A program made the position numbers and the translations under genes. From positions 3,397,223 through 3,461,222 of the forward strand of contig JABTTV010000001.1 of assembly GCA_015075725.1 (NCBI GenBank): DNA of 64,000 nucleotides. Direction: 5' to 3'. The notes under the pieces were generated by a model, which was not told where the DNA came from, searched no databases, and worked only from the letters and a program-made list of their open reading frames with translations. This document shows, one piece after another, positions 50,137-59,183 of this stretch. This DNA comes from Anaerolineales bacterium (lineage in GTDB: Bacteria > Chloroflexota > Anaerolineae > Anaerolineales > Villigracilaceae). The number at the start of each line of letters is the position of its first letter. Within the stretch, counting starts at the first letter, position 1.

Positions 50137-51423
50137 CTATTTGATCTCGGCTGGCAACTCAATTGGAGAAATTCTAGAATCTTTTACCAATCTCTTCCTG
50201 ATATCACTTGTTGGCGCTATCAAATTTACTACCCTACTTTCAATTGTAATTGCTTTGACGTTGATATCGCTATATCTATTTAATCTATCCTTCCAGGTGC
50301 TAATGTGATCTTTGACCTCTTTTTTCATCGAGTCATATAACTCAATTGTGTTGTCGATGATACTCTCAATACTGTTTTTAAAGGCAGGGCTGTGGATGTA
50401 ATCAAGAACCGCTCGCGTTGCTTCATCACGCTGTTTGTTGCTCAATTTCAATTTGGATATAGTAATAAGTTGCTCTCGCAAAATGGCAATAATTGTCATT
50501 GCGCCGGCGGGGTGAATGATGATGACGCCTTTGGTAACAGAAAATCCGAAATCGTTTTTTGAACGCTTTGCGTTCGTAACAAGGATGGCATAGTCTGCGC
50601 TCCTGGTTTGTTTTGCGGCAAGCGTTTGCTGAATATGACTGTTGCTAAAATTGGAGACCCTTTTTAATTCATAGACGATTATCCCAACTTCCTTGCCGTT
50701 GTCTTTTATGTAATGAACAATATCTCCGCCTTTCCCTGTATGTTCAAAACGGTCAAGTGGGAATTTATCCTGTAAGGCCGCGAGCATATCTTTTTCATTC
50801 GCAAAGCCAAGTTCAGACGGAGTTTTGTTCTTACGGAGTTGTTCCTGGAGCTGCTGAATTTTCGTCTCTCGCTTTCGGATTTCCTCCACGTTCTTATTCT
50901 GCAGAGCACCAAACTGTCTGTTGAGCTGATCGTACTTATTCGCTTGAACTTTCTTTTCCCGCTCAAATCGGTCTTTATCTTTTTGGAGTGCCTGATTAGA
51001 TTTTTCGATTTTCTGCGCGGCTTGTTTCTCGAACTTTCTTTGCAAATCGTTCATTAAATGCTTTTGCTTTACCTTTTCCAAATTAAGCAGACGATTTGTT
51101 TCTGCTGCAAGCCTGTTCTTGAAGGTCTTTTCAAGGGTGGACTTTTCTTTTTTCAGTTTCTCTTGTTCTTTTTTGGCAGATTTTTGGACCGCCTTGATTT
51201 TCAAATCCAGGCTGGCTTTGAATTTGGCATCCATGCTTGCGGTTAGTTTTTTCTTATCCTCTTCGAATTTTTTAATCAGGCTTTGTTCCCGCTTTTTTAG
51301 ATCCCTTTCTTTGTTTTTGATCGCTAGAAGTCTTTTTTCTTTTTCATCCCATATACCTGTAATCTTTTCAAATATAGATTTGGAGACTTCTTGTTTGCAA
51401 AGCGGGCAAATGTATGATTCCAT
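50137..51423 (-). CDS. DUF2130 coiled-coil nuclease-like protein
   Basis: This 428-residue protein has an N-terminal zinc-binding pair (CPLC) and a long Lys/Glu-rich coiled coil (30-205). It then has a DUF2130 domain with a PD-(D/E)xK-like core: GGDIVHYI followed by VYELKRVSNFS. DUF2130 is widespread and uncharacterised. Here it lies on the same strand as the type I restriction locus, after a small membrane protein. A nuclease role in defence is inferred; the Asp, Glu and Lys triad is present. Confidence 0.85.
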   Translation of the reverse strand: MESYICPLCKQEVSKSIFEKITGIWDEKEKRLLAIKNKERDLKKREQSLIKKFEEDKKKLTASMDAKFKASLDLKIKAVQKSAKKEQEKLKKEKSTLEKTFKNRLAAETNRLLNLEKVKQKHLMNDLQRKFEKQAAQKIEKSNQALQKDKDRFEREKKVQANKYDQLNRQFGALQNKNVEEIRKRETKIQQLQEQLRKNKTPSELGFANEKDMLAALQDKFPLDRFEHTGKGGDIVHYIKDNGKEVGIIVYELKRVSNFSNSHIQQTLAAKQTRSADYAILVTNAKRSKNDFGFSVTKGVIIIHPAGAMTIIAILREQLITISKLKLSNKQRDEATRAVLDYIHSPAFKNSIESIIDNTIELYDSMKKEVKDHISTWKDRLNRYSDINVKAITIESRVVNLIAPTSDIRKRLVKDSRISPIELPAEIK

Positions 51424-51515
51424 GATTATTTCTCCTTGCTGTCCTAAATAGGTCTAAACAGATTTTGTTGTCAAATAAATATTTTTCATGGGTATCTATG
51501 TTGTTGCTAAACTGG

Positions 51516-51692
51516 CTATTCAGTAAATTCTTTGATCTTCTTGAAAGCAAATCTAATAGCCGTAACAACTGCTCCAATTAGAAAAAACAACCCTGTAAGC
51601 CAAAGCCATAAATAGATCCTCACTTCATCAGGTAGACCCCAAGATACTTTTATAGAAATTAATTGAATGACGAAATCAATTAGCTGCTCCAT
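51516..51692 (-). CDS. Small single-helix membrane protein (58 aa)
   Basis: A 58-residue frame has one strong membrane helix (YLWLWLTGLFFLIGAVVTAI) with a basic end. GGAGCAAAT lies just before the ATG. It is located between the DUF2130 and DUF45 genes. Short, but codon use and helix quality support it. Possible toxin-like effector of a defence unit. Confidence 0.5.
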   Translation of the reverse strand: MEQLIDFVIQLISIKVSWGLPDEVRIYLWLWLTGLFFLIGAVVTAIRFAFKKIKEFTE

Positions 51693-51738
51693 ATTTGCTC
51701 CACAAAAGAATTACATTCGGTTTAGCGCACAAAACTGT

Positions 51739-52455
51739 TCAATATTCCCATTCTGCATGTGCCAGTGGCATTCGATTAAGTTCATCTCGGTATTGTTTCC
51801 AATTGGGCATGAACTTATTCATCAATGACAAAAACTGATCATTATGAAATCTTTCCAATAGATGCACCAATTCATGGACAACAATATATTCCACACATCG
51901 CTCAGATTTTTTAGCCAACTCCAGGTTGATCAGGATGCGTCTATTCTCGATGTTGCATGAACCCCACTTTGTTTTCATCTTTTTTATGACCCAATCGTTT
52001 GCACGGACGTCGATTTTCTTCTCCCATTTTGTAATAAGAGATGAGAGTACTTGGCGAAGATGCTCTCGATACCAGGCAGAGAATACCCTTTCTCTTTGAG
52101 CATGTGTATTGTTGGGGCGAATAAATAGATCGATCTTTTTTTTGTTTCGGATTTTGACATAAGGTGTGCCCTTATGTTCAATGACATTTAATAAATAGCG
52201 ATTTCCTTGAAAATAGTGACTTTCTCCGCTCACATACTCTCGGATCGACTCGCGTTCCTGTTCTACAAACTTTACTTGTTGACGTTTGATCCAGCCGAGT
52301 TTGGAAATAACAGCAAGACGTACGGCTTCGTCGTTGACGCGCATGGGTGCAGCCACACGTATTCTCCCGTTTGGTGGGTAGACCGCCAGGTGCAGGTTTT
52401 TGATATTTTTGCGGACCACATAAACGGTTAGCCCGTTCACTTCAATTTGGTGCAT
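51739..52455 (-). CDS. DUF45/YgjP-like zinc metallopeptidase of type I RM loci
   Basis: This 238-residue protein has the DUF45 (SprT/M48-related) active site HELVHLLERFHNDQF with HExxH and the third His, plus the preceding WGSCN motif. DUF45 proteins are regularly encoded next to type I hsdR genes, and their job there is not settled. It follows hsdR by two bases on the same strand, so it belongs to the restriction operon. Confidence 0.92.
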   Translation of the reverse strand: MHQIEVNGLTVYVVRKNIKNLHLAVYPPNGRIRVAAPMRVNDEAVRLAVISKLGWIKRQQVKFVEQERESIREYVSGESHYFQGNRYLLNVIEHKGTPYVKIRNKKKIDLFIRPNNTHAQRERVFSAWYREHLRQVLSSLITKWEKKIDVRANDWVIKKMKTKWGSCNIENRRILINLELAKKSERCVEYIVVHELVHLLERFHNDQFLSLMNKFMPNWKQYRDELNRMPLAHAEWEY

Positions 52456-52457
52456 AT

Positions 52458-55400
52458 CTAATATTCTCTTTGGTTTTTGACCAGTTCAAATATTTGGTCC
52501 AGTTCGGCTTCATCTTTCAGGGTTGTATATTTTTCAATAGTTTCCCTGATAAGCCTTTTGACCGTGCGCTCCTTTGCGAGATGACCTCGCCATTCATCAG
52601 GACGATTGGCAATGATCTCTTGATCGAGCGTGTTGGCAAGATCTTCGTTCCTGCCTAAATTATCGAATAGTGCGCGCTGTGCAGATGTTCGTAGTGACTT
52701 GGGATAGGTGATGCCGCCACTGGCTGGGTTGACCACCTGTTTCGTCAGATCGACTAATTTTTGCAAGTACAACTCGTATTCATGCGCCTGAGCCTTACGT
52801 TCCTGGATCAAGGTATCCAGCAATTCGGACATACGTTCGTAATATCTTGGATTGATGGGCTGTTCATCAATAATGACGCGCCGCAAGTTGTTCTCAATGG
52901 TCTCTGCCATTGCAGTGGGATTACCTGCAATGCCTTTTGGAATATCATGGATGGCATCCGTTCCGCGTTCGACGATCAACTGAATCAGAGTCATGTCATC
53001 GAATGCAGATATCTTTCGACTTTCCTCGGCGCGAATATAAGTGTCGATCAAATGGCGCATGGATGGTTCATACATTTTTAAGTCAATCGCGTCGCCGCTC
53101 GAAAGCTTGATCTCGGTGCGGACTTTTTCGTAGTAATCCACTTCCTGCTTGATCTTCTCGATTTCCTGTCCGCCGTATCCTGCTTCGCTCATTTCGTTGG
53201 CAATATTGGCGTATGCGCGAATGAGCGAGACTGTGAGTTTGTACAATGCGATACGCTTCGACTCATTGTCTTTGAGTTGATCTTTGTTGGAAGTGTCCTG
53301 GGCGCAAAAGTAGTGTTGGTAGGCAAGGGTATCTTTGGGCGGAGCAACAGGCTCGCACAAAGCCTTGATTGCTTCACGGGCTTCTTCAAGCCGTTCCCTG
53401 GCTTTCTCCAATCGATTGGTGAGCAGACCCGACACATCTTCTTCATCGAAGGCATCGAATGCTCCTGATGTGTAGTCTGTGACTGCGCCTTCGAGACTCA
53501 TGAACAGGTCTTTATAGTCAATGATGTAGCCGTATTCCTTGTCATCACCATCCAGGCGGTTGACGCGGCAGATCGCCTGGAACAAACCATGATCGTGCAT
53601 TTGTTTGTCAATATATAGATACGTTGCTGGAGGTGCGTCAAATCCTGTCAGCAATTTATCCACCACGATCAGAAGTTTCATCTGACCAGGCTCTTCAATG
53701 AATTTCTTTTTGACTTCCTTCTCGAAGGTCTCTACATCCTTCCCGTTCAACATCTTGTTGTAGATTTCATGCTGACGGAGTTTTTCGGTGTAACCCTCGC
53801 CGGTTTCTTCGCCTTTGATATCCGCAGGGTTTGGTTTATAGGATGTGACAATGGCGCATTTATCGAAACCATGTGCGAGAAATAATTCGTAGAATTTGCA
53901 GGCTTGATAAATACTGCCTGAAACAAGCAAGGCATTCCCACGTCCGCTTTGGAGGCGGTCTCGGGTTTCAAAATCCAGCAAAATATCTGCAACGATCTTC
54001 TCCAGCCTGTCTTTTGAACTGAGGACCTTTTTCATTGTGCCCCAGCGTTGTTTTAGTTGAGCGAGTGCGATATCGTTCAAGCCTTTGGTCTTGGAGTCAA
54101 ACCAAAGGTCGATCTTGTCTTGTGATGTGATGTTTTGGTCAATATCGCGGGCTTCATAGCGCAGGTCAAGAACCACGCCATCCCTGACTGCTTCATCATA
54201 TTTGTAGGTGTGAATATAACTACCGAAAATCTCGATACTTTTTTGTTTATCCGCTTTGAGCAGGGGAGTGCCAGTGAAGCCGATGAACATGGCATTCGGC
54301 AAAATGGATTTCATGGCTTTGTGCAAGTCACCCGATTGTGTGCGGTGACATTCATCCACGAAGACGAAAATATCACCTTTGGCTTTGAAGTTTTTCGGCA
54401 GGTTGTTTTTCAGATCATCTATGTATTCTGAAACGTTTCCCTCTTCTTGACCAGGAAACTTGTGAATGAGAGAGCCAATCAGCCAGTATTTTGCCTGGTT
54501 GAGTTTGCCCACCAGGTCGGCGCCGCTTTTCGTGCGGCGGATATCCTCCTCCACGCCTTTGAACACACCTTCGATTTGTTGATCGAGTTCGATGCGGTCA
54601 GTGATGACTAGGACGCGTGAGTTCTTGATATTTTCATGAATCCATTTGGCAAGCCAAACCATTGTGAGGCTTTTCCCGCTTCCCTGCGTATGCCAGATGA
54701 CGCCACCTTCCCGTTTTCGGATGCGTTCTTGAGCAGCTTTGACGCCAAAGTACTGATTGTGACGGCAAAGCTTTTTCGTACCCGCATCATAGACGATGAA
54801 GTTGTGGATGAGTTCAAGAAGCCGATTCTTTTCACAGAGTTGAAGCAGGGCGCGATCGAGTGGGTCTTCGATTTCGCTTTCTTCTTTCCAGGTCAGGTAA
54901 TATTTTTCAGGAGTCCCGATGGGAGCATAACGCAAACCCTGGGTGTCATTGCCCGCCATGACGAATTGAACTGTGGTGAAAAAGCGCTCAATGAATTCCT
55001 TCTTCTGATTATCCAGATTTTGACGGATACCTTCACTGACCGATACGACAGAACGCTTTAGTTCCAGCACCCCAAGCGCAATGCCGTTGATGTAGAGGAC
55101 GATGTCGGGACGTTTGGTAAGATGCCCACTGACTGTGACTTCCTCGGCGATGGCAAAATGATTATTTTCTGGATGTTCCCAATCAATCAACATAACCGTC
55201 TTTGAATTTTCCCCCGCTTCTTCCTTGACCTTTACACCGTACCGCAGCAAGCCGTACACTTCCTTGTTGATATCGTACAGGCTTTTGGTTTGATCGCCCG
55301 CCACTTTGTTGAGTTCATACAGGGCTTTATTCACCAGCGTTTCACTGACGCGTTTCTTTTTCCAGAACGCACGCAGATAGTGTTCTTCGATGTTATGGTT

Positions 55401-55508
55401 TTCACGGTCTTTTTCCCAATTGCCGAGATAATCATATTTCAAGTGATCTTGAAAGAGCCTGACAACTCGATTTTGGGTGAGGCGTTCTTTTTGCCCGATT
55501 GTGCTCAT
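52458..55508 (-). CDS. hsdR: Type I restriction enzyme R subunit
   Basis: This 1016-residue protein has an N-terminal HSDR_N nuclease domain with a PD-(D/E)xK core (RPDIVLYINGIALGVLELK), then a translocase with Walker A HTQGSGKSLTM, DECH box (FVDECHRTQSGD) and later motifs (SGSIYQACKFYELF, VVDKLLTGFDAP, YGYIIDYKDL). It overlaps hsdS by four bases. It cuts and moves DNA lacking the HsdS-specified methylation. Complete in length for the family. Confidence 0.95.
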   Translation of the reverse strand: MSTIGQKERLTQNRVVRLFQDHLKYDYLGNWEKDRENHNIEEHYLRAFWKKKRVSETLVNKALYELNKVAGDQTKSLYDINKEVYGLLRYGVKVKEEAGENSKTVMLIDWEHPENNHFAIAEEVTVSGHLTKRPDIVLYINGIALGVLELKRSVVSVSEGIRQNLDNQKKEFIERFFTTVQFVMAGNDTQGLRYAPIGTPEKYYLTWKEESEIEDPLDRALLQLCEKNRLLELIHNFIVYDAGTKKLCRHNQYFGVKAAQERIRKREGGVIWHTQGSGKSLTMVWLAKWIHENIKNSRVLVITDRIELDQQIEGVFKGVEEDIRRTKSGADLVGKLNQAKYWLIGSLIHKFPGQEEGNVSEYIDDLKNNLPKNFKAKGDIFVFVDECHRTQSGDLHKAMKSILPNAMFIGFTGTPLLKADKQKSIEIFGSYIHTYKYDEAVRDGVVLDLRYEARDIDQNITSQDKIDLWFDSKTKGLNDIALAQLKQRWGTMKKVLSSKDRLEKIVADILLDFETRDRLQSGRGNALLVSGSIYQACKFYELFLAHGFDKCAIVTSYKPNPADIKGEETGEGYTEKLRQHEIYNKMLNGKDVETFEKEVKKKFIEEPGQMKLLIVVDKLLTGFDAPPATYLYIDKQMHDHGLFQAICRVNRLDGDDKEYGYIIDYKDLFMSLEGAVTDYTSGAFDAFDEEDVSGLLTNRLEKARERLEEAREAIKALCEPVAPPKDTLAYQHYFCAQDTSNKDQLKDNESKRIALYKLTVSLIRAYANIANEMSEAGYGGQEIEKIKQEVDYYEKVRTEIKLSSGDAIDLKMYEPSMRHLIDTYIRAEESRKISAFDDMTLIQLIVERGTDAIHDIPKGIAGNPTAMAETIENNLRRVIIDEQPINPRYYERMSELLDTLIQERKAQAHEYELYLQKLVDLTKQVVNPASGGITYPKSLRTSAQRALFDNLGRNEDLANTLDQEIIANRPDEWRGHLAKERTVKRLIRETIEKYTTLKDEAELDQIFELVKNQREY

Positions 55509-56740
55509 ACCATCCTCGTTTTACCGGTCAATAATTCCTGCATCATACCCTGTTTGAGCAGGGATGTTTTCTCGCGACGGGCTTCAAGGGTGACAATTTC
55601 GGCGTCCATATCATTCAGGATTTCAGCGATGGCTGTTTGTTCGGAGTGAGATGGGAGCATTAAGGATATTGAAACCAAGGTATTGCGCGTGATACCAGCA
55701 ATTGATGTTCCTTGATTAAGATTTTTCAATTTGCTGGAATTGTAATCAAAATACCAAAACAAAAATTCGGGTGAGGCATACTCTTTTTTGATATAAACAC
55801 CAGTTAAGTCTTGACTTATGGCTACATCGAAGGGTGTTATGGCAATCTTGCCAACGCCTGTTCTAGTAACAATCAATAAATGACCTTTTTCTACAATATT
55901 AGTTGCACTATTTTTGACTGCCTCTTCGGTTATGAATCTTCTTATATTAACGACTTTTTGGTCTATGACATCTGCGCCTGTAATCCAGGGTATAGATCCA
56001 TTCCAATATTCTTCCCTTTGTGTCGATGGTGTTCCACCATTGAGAAACTTATAGCCTATTTCTCCCAATGTCTTTACTTTCCACTTCCCACCATATCTAG
56101 GAAGGCGTTTTTTGCCTGTGAGAAGTTCTTGCATAATGCCTTGTTTGACGAGCCTCTTTTTGGCTATGAGGGCGTCTAGCGAATTGAGCAGGGCGTCCAT
56201 GTCACTGAGGGCGGCAGCGATGGCGTCCTGTTCGGATTTAGTTGGCGGAAGGGGAATGGGATAGGTCTTTAGCTTCTGACCGTTAATATTTGCTTGCCCA
56301 ACCGCAACACTAAGAACCTTACTGCTGTATTTCTTTGAAAACTCAGCATTGAGAATGTAATTAAGAAATTGGGGGTTCAACAATGATTTGTCGGTATTAA
56401 TTCGTATGAGATACCCTGCAAATATTGCTGGGCGCTCGCCATTGTAGATCGAGGTTTTGCCTACCAAATCGATGGTGTTGGTTCGATTGAAAAGAACGTC
56501 TCCAGAATGCAATTGGTATTTGCTTATTTCACGCTCGTTGCTAGTATAGACCAAGTCTGTCCAGTCTATTTTTCCGCTCTGTAAATTTCCCATCCTAAGA
56601 ACTGGTATTTGACCTTGCGTATCGGACTTGGTAGATGATCCATATTCAACTGATGAGACCAACTGACCAAGCGGTTTCACATCCCAATCTTTTGGCACTG
56701 CACCTACTTCAGTTTGCTTGTATCCTTTTTTTACTTCCAT
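55505..56740 (-). CDS. hsdS: Type I restriction enzyme S subunit
   Basis: This 411-residue protein has two target-recognition domains (about 15-175 and 215-370), each followed by a long conserved helix region: EQDAIAAALSDMDALLNSLD and EQTAIAEILNDMDAEIVTLE, both leading into a GIMQELLTGK or GMMQELLTGK segment. It recognises a bipartite asymmetric site. It overlaps hsdM by 10 bases upstream and hsdR by four downstream. The near-identical repeats could allow recombination between domains. Confidence 0.93.
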   Translation of the reverse strand: MEVKKGYKQTEVGAVPKDWDVKPLGQLVSSVEYGSSTKSDTQGQIPVLRMGNLQSGKIDWTDLVYTSNEREISKYQLHSGDVLFNRTNTIDLVGKTSIYNGERPAIFAGYLIRINTDKSLLNPQFLNYILNAEFSKKYSSKVLSVAVGQANINGQKLKTYPIPLPPTKSEQDAIAAALSDMDALLNSLDALIAKKRLVKQGIMQELLTGKKRLPRYGGKWKVKTLGEIGYKFLNGGTPSTQREEYWNGSIPWITGADVIDQKVVNIRRFITEEAVKNSATNIVEKGHLLIVTRTGVGKIAITPFDVAISQDLTGVYIKKEYASPEFLFWYFDYNSSKLKNLNQGTSIAGITRNTLVSISLMLPSHSEQTAIAEILNDMDAEIVTLEARREKTSLLKQGMMQELLTGKTRMV

Positions 56741-59181
56741 GTGAACCCCATCTTTTTCAGGTGAGCGTTCACCTTGCCCGATAGAGTCACAACATCGTCA
56801 GCGAGTTCGGGCAGGGGAGCGGTGTAGCGTTCTGCTAGTTCCTTGATGCGGTTCGCCAATTGGAAGGCAATATTTTTTATTTGCGAATCCATATCGGTGG
56901 CAAGAGTTGTCAGCCATTTATCATCAATTACCAGAGTCTTGATTTCTTCAACACTTAATTTAGAGTATTGGGCAGCCACCGTTTCGTCCAATTTCTTTTG
57001 GGCTTCCTTCCCCTTTTTGTTCAACTCGCCTTCTTTTTCAAGCAATGCAAAATATTCTTCGAGCGCCTTGCGTTCGTCTGCGGCGTCGGTGTCGGCATTG
57101 ATTTCCTTCAGGCGTTTGGTTACTGCGTTTTTGCTGATCTTGCCTTTCTCATCAACAACTTCATAAAGCAAACCTTCCTCGCCGCCATGTTCTTCCTTAA
57201 GGGTGTCCATTTGCTGTGCAAGTGATTCGATTTCGGCAGAAAGATCGTCAATTTGTTTCTGCTCTTTCGCAAAATATCGGGTAACAATCAGGCTAGGCGG
57301 AATCAAATCAGCTTTGTATTTGAGTTTGCCGATGGTAAGGTCTGGTTTCTCTTTGATCTTCTTGTTTTCATCTTCGATGATCAACCTGAGTTTGCAGGCT
57401 TCTTTCCAGCCATCGGATGAAATCATGTACACATCATCCTGCATGGTTTCAGTCCAATACGACATCAGGTGTTGATAAATATCGTAGGGGTCAATCAAAC
57501 GCGAAACGGAGAAAGTGCCAAGCATGTCTTCGCTTAGAGCTTCGATCAAGGCTTTGGGGTGAGAACCAACTTGCAGCGCAGTAAGAAGCGGCTGATTCTT
57601 CTTCATCCAGCGATTGAAGCGAGCCGTTATCACCTTGGTAAAATCCACAAATTCAGGGTGCGAGAAAATTGTCTGCCTGATGTTGACGACATCCACTTTG
57701 ATCTCGCTATATCCTTTGCGTTTGCCGTTGCCAAATAATTTTCCGCGCAGGGTTTTGAAGACATCCCAATATGCCGAAAGGTTTTCGATATCGCGTTCTG
57801 GAATACCGCCGAGCAAATGCGCGGCAATATCCTGCACATCCTCTTCCTCGGTGTTGTCAATGTAGCGCGGGATGTTCAGGTTGTAATTGTTTTTAGGATC
57901 GCTGATCTCCGAGATTGGAACCATGCGGGAATACTTGGGGGTTTCAAGTTGGCGGGTGAAGACATCCACAATGCGATGAATATCCTGATGGCGAAGTCTA
58001 TTCTTGTTCCCGTCTTTAACAAAGCCTTTGCTTGCGTTGATCATGAAGATGCCTTTTCTACCCGCGGCATTTTCCTTGTCTAGCACGATGATGCACGCTG
58101 GGATACCCGTGCCATAGAACAGGTTGGCAGGCAAGCCGATAATTGCTTTGATGTATCCCCTGCGAATAATGTTCTTACGAATTTCGCCTTCGGTACCGCC
58201 TCTAAACAAAACGCCATGTGGCAGGATAACCGCGCCTTTGCCTGTGCTTTTCAGCGAACGGAGGATGTGCAACAAAAAGGCATAGTCGCCATTCTTCTTG
58301 GGCGGCATACCGTCTTCAAAACGTTTGTATAAATCTTCGGCTGGATTAAATCCATTGCTCCATGATTTGGTGGAGAAGGGGAAATTAGCCACAACGAAAT
58401 CAAAAGTCTTTAGACTACCATCTCCATTCTTGAAGTGCGGAAGGGAGAGAACATTATCCTTCCAGATGGTGGCGGTGGGACTGTCATGCAGAATCATGTT
58501 CATCTTGGCAAGCGCGGAAGTGGCGTTATCCATTTCCTGCCCATAGATGGTGACTTTATTCTGAGCCTCATCGGCGGCTTTGAGAAGCAACGAGCCACTC
58601 CCACATGTGGGATCATATAGTGTTGTACTTTTGTTATTCGATTTGCTGATGCCGATGATCTTCGCCATGACAATTGAAACTTCTGAAGGAGTGTAGAATT
58701 GTCCCTTGCTCTTGCCCGATTCTGTTGCAAAGTGCCGCATGAGGTACTCATACGCATCCCCCAGCAGATCATCGCCTTCGGCGCGGTTTCTGGAAAAATC
58801 AAGCGCAGGGTTTTCAAAGATGGCGACAAGATTGGAAAGCCGTTCCTGCATTTCCTTGCCCTTACCAAGTTTGTCTTCATCGTTGAAGTCAGTCAGGTCA
58901 ATCACGCCCTTCAAGTCATTGGCTTCGGCGAGTTTTGAGATGATCTTGTTCATCCTATCGCCAATGTCTTTTTTACCTTTCAGCGCGGTCATGTCGGCAA
59001 AACTGCCGCCCTTTGGAACGACGATCTCTGAGTCCTTTTGTCCCGCGTACTTATCAGAGACATATTTGACAAACAGCAAGACAAGCACATAATCCTTGTA
59101 CTGCGAAGCGTCCATGCCGCCGCGCAGTTCATCGCAGGATTTCCAGATGGAAGAGTAGAGTTCAGATTTTTTGAGGGGCAT
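56731..59181 (-). CDS. hsdM: Type I restriction-modification M subunit
   Basis: This 816-residue protein has an N-terminal HsdM helical domain, motif I YDPTCGSGSLLLKA, and motif IV written VVANFPFS where most enzymes have NPPF. It has an unusually long C-terminal extension with coiled coils (about 620-760). It transfers methyl groups from SAM to adenine in the HsdS target. It starts two bases after the ATPase stop and overlaps hsdS by 10 bases, so the four genes are one operon. The NFPF variant and the extra C-terminal part are odd. Confidence 0.92.
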   Translation of the reverse strand: MPLKKSELYSSIWKSCDELRGGMDASQYKDYVLVLLFVKYVSDKYAGQKDSEIVVPKGGSFADMTALKGKKDIGDRMNKIISKLAEANDLKGVIDLTDFNDEDKLGKGKEMQERLSNLVAIFENPALDFSRNRAEGDDLLGDAYEYLMRHFATESGKSKGQFYTPSEVSIVMAKIIGISKSNNKSTTLYDPTCGSGSLLLKAADEAQNKVTIYGQEMDNATSALAKMNMILHDSPTATIWKDNVLSLPHFKNGDGSLKTFDFVVANFPFSTKSWSNGFNPAEDLYKRFEDGMPPKKNGDYAFLLHILRSLKSTGKGAVILPHGVLFRGGTEGEIRKNIIRRGYIKAIIGLPANLFYGTGIPACIIVLDKENAAGRKGIFMINASKGFVKDGNKNRLRHQDIHRIVDVFTRQLETPKYSRMVPISEISDPKNNYNLNIPRYIDNTEEEDVQDIAAHLLGGIPERDIENLSAYWDVFKTLRGKLFGNGKRKGYSEIKVDVVNIRQTIFSHPEFVDFTKVITARFNRWMKKNQPLLTALQVGSHPKALIEALSEDMLGTFSVSRLIDPYDIYQHLMSYWTETMQDDVYMISSDGWKEACKLRLIIEDENKKIKEKPDLTIGKLKYKADLIPPSLIVTRYFAKEQKQIDDLSAEIESLAQQMDTLKEEHGGEEGLLYEVVDEKGKISKNAVTKRLKEINADTDAADERKALEEYFALLEKEGELNKKGKEAQKKLDETVAAQYSKLSVEEIKTLVIDDKWLTTLATDMDSQIKNIAFQLANRIKELAERYTAPLPELADDVVTLSGKVNAHLKKMGFTWK

Positions 59182-59183
59182 GA

